Source: Clostridia bacterium (GTDB lineage Bacteria; Bacillota; Clostridia; Christensenellales; SZUA-584). Taken from it: a DNA stretch of 53,808 bases. The position numbers were made by a program, and so were the translations under genes. The notes beneath the pieces are model-generated. The model made no database searches and was not told the DNA's origin. It saw only the letters and a list, made by a program, of their open reading frames with translations. The stretch spans positions 1 through 53,808 of the forward strand of contig QKIQ01000074.1 of the NCBI GenBank assembly GCA_003249555.1. The letters are read 5' to 3'. Shown here in pieces: positions 48,020-53,808 of the stretch. The first letter of the stretch is position 1; every line of letters begins with the position of its first letter.

Positions 48020-50821
48020 TTATACGGTATCGCCTGTGTTTTTGTGCTTTCGTGCCTGGAAAAGCAATATCCATACAATCGCGCCAATCAAAACCGCCGC
48101 CACCACAATCCACCACCATGGAAACGCCTGTGAGTCATCATATGTTTTTGGCACACCTTCATCATTGATTGTGGTTGTGTTTATTTTATACTGTGCTGTA
48201 ACGGTTAAGTCGCTGGTCACACTGTTAAATGCCTTATCCCAGCCCGTAAACGTGTAACCCGCACGTGTTGGATTCGCGGGCGCAATTGCCGCCGTGCTCC
48301 AGTTTACCGCCTGTGATTTAAGCTCTTTGCCGTCGAAATCCACAAACTTGACCGTATAGGTATTAATTTCATATTGCGCCGTCACTGTCATATTACTCGT
48401 GACATAATTAAACGTCTTATCCCAACCCGTGAACGTATAACCATCTCTCGCGGGTACGATGGGTGCTTCTGCGGCTTCGCCGTAAAGCACGCCATCGGTT
48501 CCGATGATCTTGCCTGAGTACTCAAGGAACGTCACAGTATAACCGTTTTTCACATAGCTCGCAACAGCTTTTATGTTTTCTTTCACATTTGTGAGGCTGT
48601 CCGTCTCGGCGTCATTGTCACCAAACAATATCCATTTATCAAACGCATGACCGTTTACCTCGGGTGCAGTCAAGAAATTAGCGGCAGTATTCCACGGAAT
48701 CGTTTGAATCTGACCAATCTGCGTGATACCGTCCTGCCGGAAGAATGATACATTAAACGTGTTGATATCCCATTTGGCATAAAGAGTTATGTTTTTCAAA
48801 GGCATCGTATCGGTCTCAAAGTCCCAGGCTATCTCAAAAGTCTCATTATCAGCGTACCAGCCATTAAAGCGATGCCCAGCTTTTGTCGGGTCTGCTGGCT
48901 CGATGACCAAATCGCCGTAGCCGACATTCTGCGGATTGACAACGGTTCCGCCATTGGAATCAAAGGTCACATTAAGCATTTTCTGGTTAACCGTCAACGT
49001 ACCTCTCTCATACTCAAAATCATAATTATCCGACTCAAGGCCGCTCGGAGTAATCAAGTATTCACCCACAGGTGTCACCGCACAATAACAGCACGCAAAC
49101 TGGCAGCTCCCTCCAAGACAAGTCACATCATCACCATTGACGAAACCCGTGATGTGCGCTGTATACTGAGGTACAGGACCGCCGTACGTCACTGTTTTGT
49201 CATCAGCGGTAACAGTCAGCGTTTTCTTGCCGACAAGCAGTTTTCCGCTCTTTTCTTCGAGTGAATAATTCTCAGATGACATTTCGCCCACATCGACTGT
49301 GATGTCATATTCTCCGGCTCCGTCTCCCTTTTGGTATACACAGCTTAGAGTCGGCGACCCCGACAGACTGTTATCCGAATTATCCGTGCCAACAAAGCCT
49401 TCGTATGTCGGTATATAAAATTCCGGCGCCTCATCACCATAGGTGATTAACTCCTGCTGAGCCGATACAGTAAGCACCTTCTTGCAGACGGTCAATTTTC
49501 CGTCAATGATATTCAGTGAATAATTTGAATTTTCCGATGTCACCGTACTCTCATCTATTTCGATCGTATAGTCACCTACGGGATCGAACTGATCGTAATC
49601 ACAGCTCAAGCTCGGCGTTCCCGACAGCACGGTGGACTCGCTGTCTGAGCCTACGAAGCCACTGCACGAATATGTATAACTCGGCACTTCATCGCCATAG
49701 GTGATCGAATCATCATTGGCGGAAACCGTGATCGTTTTTTGGTTAACGGTCAAAGTACCGTCGTTTATATTCAGCGTATAATTTGAATTGGTTGTCGTCA
49801 GCGTATCGTCAACACCGATAGTATAGCCGCCTACGGGATCGAACTGATCGTAATCACAGCTCAAGCTCGGCGTTCCCGACAGCACGGTGGATTCGCTGTC
49901 TGAGCCTACGAAGCCACTGCACGAATATGTATAACTCGGCGCTTCATCGCCATAGGTGATCGAATCATCATTGACGGAAACCGTGATTGTTTTCGGGTTG
50001 ACGGTCAAAGTACCATCGTTTATATTCAGCGTATAATTTGAATTGGTTATCGTCAGCGTATCGTCAACATCGATTGTATAGCCGCCTACGGGATCGAACT
50101 GATCGTAATCACAGCTCAGGCTCGGCGTTCCCGACAGCACGGTGGATACGCTGTCTGTGCCTACCAAGCCACTGCACGAATATGTATAACTCGGCGCTTC
50201 ATCGCCATAGGTGATCGAATCATCATTGGCGGAAACCGTGATTGTTTTCGGATTGACGGTCAAAGTGCCATCGTTTATATTCAGCGTATAATTTGAATTG
50301 GTTGTCGTCAGCGTATCGTCTACATCGATCGTATAGCCGCCTACGGGATCGAACTGATCGTAATCACAGCTCAGGCTCGGCGTTCCCGACAGCACGGTTG
50401 ATACGCTGTCTGTGCCTACCAAGCCACTGCACGAATATGTATAACTCGGCGCTTCATCGCCATAAGTGATCGAATCGCTATTTGCCGACACAGTGATTGT
50501 TGCGGGTGTGATTTTGACATATCCCGAACAAAACTTATCATTGTGGCATCCTCCTCCGGGAACGATAACCCAAACCCAAACCTGATAATAACCCACCTGG
50601 CTAAATGACGGGTTTGTGTTGCTATATGGTCCATTTATGCCGTCTTTGCTGTATTTGATCGTATAATTTCCATCGACGATGACGTTAATACAATGACTAT
50701 TTCCATCATATACAACATTTCTGTTTGTGACGGTCACTTCACATGCCAATGCCGGAACTGAAAACAAACAACTTGCTAGAAGCACCACTACCAACACCAA
50801 CGCTATTCTTTTTAATTTCAT
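48020..50821 (-). CDS. Secreted MBG-repeat surface protein with FPWWW membrane anchor
   Basis: About 933 residues; ATG at 50821 behind AAGGAAG. Signal peptide ends VPALAC. A 70-residue N-terminal beta domain is followed by four nearly identical 85-residue MBG-type units (TVSANDDSITYGDEAPSYTY), two more divergent MBG units, and four B-repeats (GHRFNGWYADNET, GYTFTGWDKTFNY). The C terminus is AFPWWWIVVAAVLIG and a basic tail ARKHKNTGDTV, as in the neighbouring 1363-residue protein. Repeats are extracellular and tandem, typical of stalk-like adhesins. Controlled by a c-di-GMP-I riboswitch (50884-50974). Confidence 0.9.
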   Translation of the reverse strand: MKLKRIALVLVVVLLASCLFSVPALACEVTVTNRNVVYDGNSHCINVIVDGNYTIKYSKDGINGPYSNTNPSFSQVGYYQVWVWVIVPGGGCHNDKFCSGYVKITPATITVSANSDSITYGDEAPSYTYSCSGLVGTDSVSTVLSGTPSLSCDYDQFDPVGGYTIDVDDTLTTTNSNYTLNINDGTLTVNPKTITVSANDDSITYGDEAPSYTYSCSGLVGTDSVSTVLSGTPSLSCDYDQFDPVGGYTIDVDDTLTITNSNYTLNINDGTLTVNPKTITVSVNDDSITYGDEAPSYTYSCSGFVGSDSESTVLSGTPSLSCDYDQFDPVGGYTIGVDDTLTTTNSNYTLNINDGTLTVNQKTITVSANDDSITYGDEVPSYTYSCSGFVGSDSESTVLSGTPSLSCDYDQFDPVGDYTIEIDESTVTSENSNYSLNIIDGKLTVCKKVLTVSAQQELITYGDEAPEFYIPTYEGFVGTDNSDNSLSGSPTLSCVYQKGDGAGEYDITVDVGEMSSENYSLEEKSGKLLVGKKTLTVTADDKTVTYGGPVPQYTAHITGFVNGDDVTCLGGSCQFACCYCAVTPVGEYLITPSGLESDNYDFEYERGTLTVNQKMLNVTFDSNGGTVVNPQNVGYGDLVIEPADPTKAGHRFNGWYADNETFEIAWDFETDTMPLKNITLYAKWDINTFNVSFFRQDGITQIGQIQTIPWNTAANFLTAPEVNGHAFDKWILFGDNDAETDSLTNVKENIKAVASYVKNGYTVTFLEYSGKIIGTDGVLYGEAAEAPIVPARDGYTFTGWDKTFNYVTSNMTVTAQYEINTYTVKFVDFDGKELKSQAVNWSTAAIAPANPTRAGYTFTGWDKAFNSVTSDLTVTAQYKINTTTINDEGVPKTYDDSQAFPWWWIVVAAVLIGAIVWILLFQARKHKNTGDTV
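49490..50505 (-). repeat. Four tandem 255-bp coding repeats
   Basis: The marker GGATCGAACT recurs at 49581, 49836, 50091 and 50346, exactly 255 bp apart. Each unit encodes one 85-residue MBG-type domain and differs from its neighbours by only a few bases, so copy number is likely to vary between strains. Confidence 0.93.
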
Positions 50822-50861
50822 TATCAATTCTTCCTTTCTTTTTTCTCGGCAATAGAATAAT

Positions 50862-50889
50862 AAAAAAAGCCGCATCTTTTCTCTGCGGC
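50862..50889 (-). terminator. Expression-platform terminator (gene at 48020)
   Basis: GCCGCA-GAGAAAAGA-UGCGGC followed by U7. The 5' arm overlaps the end of the aptamer (GGCCGCC). Confidence 0.92.
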
Positions 50890-50974
50890 GGCCGAACGGT
50901 CATTGCGCTTTAAAAAACGCATTAGACTTCAGACTTTGCGTCCCCGGCTTTCGTCCGGGTTTGCCTTTTCGCTT
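50884..50974 (-). promoter_or_regulatory. c-di-GMP-I riboswitch aptamer
   Basis: Minus strand GGCAAACCCGGACGAAAGCC with GAAA loop, GGGGACGCAAAGUCU, P1b hairpin, then GACCGUUCGGCCGCC. The P1 stem is short here. Confidence 0.92.
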
Positions 50975-51119
50975 GGGGCTTGCATATCAACAGATTAATC
51001 ATGGTGGCCTTGCCATTTTGATACGCTCCTCTTTTTTCTTCTCAAAAGACAACCTTTTTACCCTTTGCCCCAATTGCAATAAAGACATATAGTGAGCACT
51101 CTTTTTTATCTCCAATACA

Positions 51120-51147
51120 ATTTTACCATTGCCTTAACTAGCGTCAA
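51120..51147 (-). promoter_or_regulatory. Promoter of the 48020-50821 gene
   Basis: TTGACG (51142-51147), 16-nt spacer, TAAAAT (51120-51125), giving a leader of about 290 nt. The stretch 50975-51119 has no gene; a five-codon frame with GAGGAG before it precedes the aptamer but is probably chance. Confidence 0.6.
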
Positions 51148-51275
51148 TTTCTATTATTGTTAATTTTTGTCGCTTTATTTAGCCTTTTTTGGCTGAAAAC
51201 ATCATTTCAACGATACACACATGATTGCAGCTTTTCCGCCATATATATATGTAAGAAAGTATGCCGGAGGGAACA

Positions 51276-52103
51276 ATGCAAAGCATACAACGCTCAGTCA
51301 TGGTGCTAAAGCCAGACAGCGCTGCGCACATGAGTCTGAAAAACCAAGCTGTCTTAAAACTGCAGTCTACGCCGAACGGGCTCGCGGTTGATTTGTCCGC
51401 AGCTTCTCTTCCCATACAGAATGTCGGGCTCTATCTTTTTGACGCAGACGGTACCGACCACTTTGCGGGTGATATTATGGAGGGTCTCCTGCAAACAACG
51501 TTACCCGACATCTCGCTTCAGTCAGTTACCGATGCGGCTGTGATAAGCTGTGATACGCTGGTCTTTTACCTTAAATCTACTGGTTCCAATTGGACGGACA
51601 TTGTCGCGCGTTTCAAATTTGCTCATTCAACTCCACCGCCTGCACCAAGGATGACAGGGCAGGCAGAAAAAGACCTATCCTCACAGTCTGACGACACTTT
51701 CAATGAACTGGAAAAAGAGAAACAAAATGAGACGATAGAAAAAAAGGAAGAGGCATCTTCCAATAATTCTCATGGTTGCGATACCTGCCCTCATGTGATT
51801 CGTCAGGACAAAATAAACCCGTTCCCAACTTCATTCCCAAACAGTGAATGGGTCAAAATATCGTATCCCGGACCAGCCGGCTGGTGGCATTATATTTCCG
51901 GAAAAATACGCAGCGGCGATACCATAATTGCCAAAGTACTGGGGGTTCCGGGTGAATACGGAATGGCTCCTCCCATATGGCTTGAAGGCTTTGGCACTTA
52001 CATGCGCTGCGTCACCCCGGATGCAGGGGGATACTGGCTTATGTTTCAGGATGCAGAGACAGGAGAAGTTCTGGACATGGGTCTATCTCCACATGGCGAG
52101 TAA
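51276..52103 (+). CDS. Protein of unknown function, two-part
   Basis: 275 residues; ATG at 51276 behind GGAGG. Not recognised. The N-terminal 115 residues are a beta-rich soluble domain (MVLKPDSAAHMSLKNQAVL, LYLFDADGTDHFAGD). A Glu/Lys/Ser-rich linker (about 120-165) follows. The C-terminal 105 residues begin with HGCDTCPHVIRQDKINPFPT and are rich in Trp, Gly and Pro (EWVKISYPGPAGWWHYISGK, GTYMRCVTPDAGGYW). There is no signal peptide or membrane helix. The two domains look independent, joined by a flexible tether. Its 3' end overlaps the opposite-strand veg gene by 65 nt. A spore or envelope role is possible, but nothing here proves it. Confidence 0.8.
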   Translation: MQSIQRSVMVLKPDSAAHMSLKNQAVLKLQSTPNGLAVDLSAASLPIQNVGLYLFDADGTDHFAGDIMEGLLQTTLPDISLQSVTDAAVISCDTLVFYLKSTGSNWTDIVARFKFAHSTPPPAPRMTGQAEKDLSSQSDDTFNELEKEKQNETIEKKEEASSNNSHGCDTCPHVIRQDKINPFPTSFPNSEWVKISYPGPAGWWHYISGKIRSGDTIIAKVLGVPGEYGMAPPIWLEGFGTYMRCVTPDAGGYWLMFQDAETGEVLDMGLSPHGE

Positions 52104-52302
52104 GCACCTCCGAATACGAGAAGCAATAGCGCCTTTTGTAGCCATGTTCTTTCACAAGCACGGTAAATACCTCGGGGTATAGCCCTTCAATAATACCGCC
52201 GAGCTCGATACCACCCCGCCGTCCGTGCCGTGTTTTGAGCGTCACACGCACCCCTTTGCTGCTGAGCATCTGTCTTTTGATTGCATCGAGGCTGTCGTTC
52301 AT
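52039..52302 (-). CDS. veg: Veg-family protein (biofilm-linked in Bacillus)
   Basis: 87 residues. It matches the Veg pattern: SLDAIKRQMLSSKGVRVTLK, GRRGGIELGGIIEGLYPEVF and FSYSEVLTRHVEI. AAAGGCGG precedes the ATG. In B. subtilis Veg raises biofilm gene expression, by antagonising SinR; whether that holds here is unknown, but it fits the surface-protein neighbourhood. Convergent overlap of 65 nt with the upstream gene. Confidence 0.9.
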   Translation of the reverse strand: MNDSLDAIKRQMLSSKGVRVTLKTRHGRRGGIELGGIIEGLYPEVFTVLVKEHGYKRRYCFSYSEVLTRHVEIDPCPELLLSLHPET

Positions 52303-52477
52303 AAATTCGCACCGCCTTTAATAAGAATGGTCTTATCATTCCCATTTTTAATTAACTTTATCCTGCATTATGTGAGGTAATCTAATTTTTCTGCATAATA
52401 TTTAGATTTATATTGTATAATATTTCGCCGATGTTGCTATGGCAAAGCGATTATTCAGCCCGACAACCAACCGTCCT

Positions 52478-52551
52478 TGTGTATAATTGCTTTGCGCGGA
52501 TGCATAAAACCATCCCACTTATCCACATTGTTGTCCACACTATGTGTAAAA
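52478..52551. other. Cluster of four DnaA boxes
   Basis: TGTGTATAA (52478-52486, perfect on the minus strand), TTATCCACA (52519-52527, perfect), TTGTCCACA (52531-52539, one mismatch) and TGTGTAAAA (52543-52551, one mismatch, minus strand). The last three are exactly 12 bp apart. AT-rich DNA follows (about 52598-52640 and beyond). The 488-nt gap 52303-52790 has no convincing gene. It may be a replication origin, a DnaA-titration site or a DnaA-controlled promoter. Confidence 0.7.
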
Positions 52552-52790
52552 ACGAGCATGAGAGACCATTCACGCGATTGCAAATCTCCTGCTCAATTTA
52601 TAAAATGTATAAAAAAATATTTGTCGAACTTTGTCGTGCTAAATAATGGCTTATATTTATACATCATGAAGAATGCGTCAATAAAATACATATTTCCCCG
52701 TTATTATGCATCCATAAAAAATGTGTTATCATGTATATGATTCATTCTCAATGTGAACGCGCGGATAAGCATTAGGAAAGGTTTTTTTTA

Positions 52791-52955
52791 ATGAGTCTAA
52801 AAGAGAAATTAAGCGCTGTACTCGGGCGCATACGCAACCCACAGCAAGATGAAAGCGAAAAAGATTTCTTACAGCAGCTTCAATTTAAGCGCTTGCTCTT
52901 TTTAGTTCCTTTTATTATTGCAGCTTTGATATTCTTTCTCCTTTCGTTGAAATAA
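52791..52955 (+). CDS. 54-residue single-pass membrane protein
   Basis: Starts at the ATG behind AGGAAAGG. A charged N-terminal half (MSLKEKLSAVLGRIRNPQQD) and a C-terminal membrane helix (about 33-53, FLVPFIIAALIFFLLS) ending in LK. A tail-anchored-like small protein; function unknown. It is the first rightward gene after the DnaA boxes. Confidence 0.72.
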   Translation: MSLKEKLSAVLGRIRNPQQDESEKDFLQQLQFKRLLFLVPFIIAALIFFLLSLK

Positions 52956-53027
52956 CAAGCCATAGCCTTTATTTGTTATGTAAAACATGTTAAGATATAT
53001 CATATCGCATGAATTGGTGGTGAAAAC

Positions 53028-53399
53028 ATGGATGTCAGTGAATCCTTGGAGATGTACCTTGAAGCGGTTCTTGAGCTCGAAGCGAAAAACAGCGTTGTGC
53101 GTTCAGTGGATATCGCGCGTTTTTTGGGTGTCACAAAACCCAGCGTCAACCGTGCAATGAGCAATTTAAAAAAAGAAGGGTATATTAATCAGGAGCCATA
53201 CGGCGACATCTCATTTACTGAAAAGGGGCGCAACAAAGCCACCCGAATCCACGAGCTTCACCACGTCATCACGGATTTTCTCGTCAAATCCTTAGGTATT
53301 GGTATAGAAGTGGCCGAAGCCGATGCCTGCCGCATGGAGCATGTGATCTCTCCCGAAACGGTCAAAGCCATCAAAGCCTATTTAAGATCGCAGCCGTAA
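53028..53399 (+). CDS. DtxR-family metal-dependent repressor (iron-type ligand set)
   Basis: 123 residues: winged HTH (1-65, IARFLGVTKPSVNRAMSNL) and a dimerisation/metal domain (66-123). No C-terminal SH3-like domain, so MntR-sized. The metal ligands follow DtxR/IdeR rather than MntR: M9 (SLEMYL) and C101, E104, H105 (DACRMEHV), against Asp and Glu at the corresponding MntR positions. H75, H78 and H79 are also present. It probably represses iron uptake genes when Fe2+ is bound. GGTGGTG precedes the ATG. Confidence 0.9.
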   Translation: MDVSESLEMYLEAVLELEAKNSVVRSVDIARFLGVTKPSVNRAMSNLKKEGYINQEPYGDISFTEKGRNKATRIHELHHVITDFLVKSLGIGIEVAEADACRMEHVISPETVKAIKAYLRSQP

Positions 53400-53404
53400 A
53401 AGGC

Positions 53405-53560
53405 TTATTCGTACATCTCGAGGCTTTGTTGGCATTCGCTGCAATATCCGCTGTTTAAATCGTAGCACTCTTGGCACATATAAGCGTTGCAGCCTTTGCA
53501 GTTTTGCATCGATCGCGATTCCATTGCTTTCTTGCAGCTTGAGCAGTTCATCTTAGACAT
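53405..53560 (-). CDS. 51-residue cysteine-rich (zinc-ribbon-like) protein
   Basis: Starts at the ATG at 53560 behind AAAGGCGG. Eight Cys in four CxxC pairs (NCSSCK, NCKGCN, MCQECY, YCSECQ), so two likely Zn or Fe-S sites. Function unknown. It is convergent with the DtxR-type gene, with only 5 nt between the stops. Confidence 0.82.
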   Translation of the reverse strand: MSKMNCSSCKKAMESRSMQNCKGCNAYMCQECYDLNSGYCSECQQSLEMYE

Positions 53561-53808
53561 ATCACATCCGCCTTTCAAATTAACTGCTCATAGTATCTGC
53601 ATCTTAGACGCTTTCATACTTTTTGTTTTGCTAAGTCTATAAATAGCGCCAATATTTTCATAATTCCGTAAGTTCCCAAAGTAAATTCCACAGCAGGTAA
53701 ACCGTAGAAATAACCACGGGAAAAGCGGAAGTATGTGTAGGACTCATGAGAAACAAAAGTAAAAAGTCACGATAGAAACAGGACTTATAAAAAAATGAAT
53801 GCATGAGG
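53561..53808. other. Intergenic end of window
   Basis: About 250 nt, AT-rich. It should hold the promoter of the cysteine-rich protein gene. No gene, repeat or RNA could be made out. Confidence 0.5.

Noticed and set aside
49490..50505. Regularly spaced repeats, considered as CRISPR or satellite DNA
   Set aside because: The 255-bp unit is in frame and codes for MBG-type domains with no spacer/repeat structure.
41085..50821. LPXTG sortase signals in the surface proteins
   Set aside because: No LPXTG-like motif precedes the C-terminal helices; FPWWW or nothing is found instead.
50915..51003. Short leader frames (MARPP and a following small frame) before and into the riboswitch
   Set aside because: They run through conserved aptamer sequence, so coding is explained by chance; only the GAGGAG before the first is suggestive.
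52413..52740. Two overlapping open frames of 77 and 87 codons on the plus strand
   Set aside because: No ribosome-binding sites, unusual composition, and they run through the DnaA-box cluster.

Overview
Organism: the window looks like chromosomal DNA from an anaerobic, low-to-mid GC Firmicute of the class Clostridia. The signs are strong AGGAGG-type Shine-Dalgarno sites, TTG and GTG starts, a Veg protein, ECF transporters, a YesM/YesN two-component pair, c-di-GMP-I riboswitches and InlB-type and MBG-type surface repeats. No species can be named from the sequence. No tRNA, rRNA, phage, IS element or CRISPR array was seen. Layout: (1) 197-10978, minus strand: a CUT2 sugar ABC transporter, YesM/YesN sensor and regulator, a UroD-like protein, xylose isomerase and xylulokinase, together a D-xylose sensing, uptake and catabolism unit. 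(2) 11.2-20.7 kb: two convergent transcription units, one of a single gene (plus strand) and one of 11 genes (minus strand), meeting at a shared terminator. They encode an ECF transporter (S, T, two ATPases), five proteins with molybdopterin-oxidoreductase-fold (sulfite-oxidase-like) domains, one of them fused to a phosphodiesterase, an FMN-binding protein, a MobB-like P-loop protein and a small kinase. Both units start with the same kind of structured leader RNA, with shared sequence blocks, a covarying closing stem and an antiterminator/terminator switch. This looks like an uncharacterised cofactor uptake or handling system under a riboswitch I cannot name, and it is the strongest candidate here for a new system. 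(3) 20978-27871: a 1825-residue membrane-anchored surface protein and a regulator with two helix-turn-helix regions. (4) 28287-30648: a polar amino-acid ABC transporter. (5) 31159-39294: a LacI regulator, an oligosaccharide CUT1 transporter, 4-alpha-glucanotransferase and glycogen/maltodextrin phosphorylase. (6) 39630-50821: a REC-GGDEF diguanylate cyclase, a fluoride channel and three large secreted, C-terminally anchored repeat proteins, each behind its own promoter and c-di-GMP-I riboswitch (four aptamers, one pair in tandem). The gene for a c-di-GMP synthase thus sits beside surface proteins whose mRNAs sense c-di-GMP. (7) 51276-53808: an unknown protein, the biofilm-linked Veg protein, a compact cluster of DnaA boxes at 52478-52551, a small membrane protein, a DtxR-type iron regulator and a tiny cysteine-rich protein. 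Strand layout: left of the DnaA boxes 35 of 38 genes run leftward; of the three genes to the right, two run rightward. This is compatible with, but does not prove, a replication origin near 52.5 kb. Many starts below were moved inward from the longest open frame to the first start with a proper Shine-Dalgarno site; this is noted per gene.
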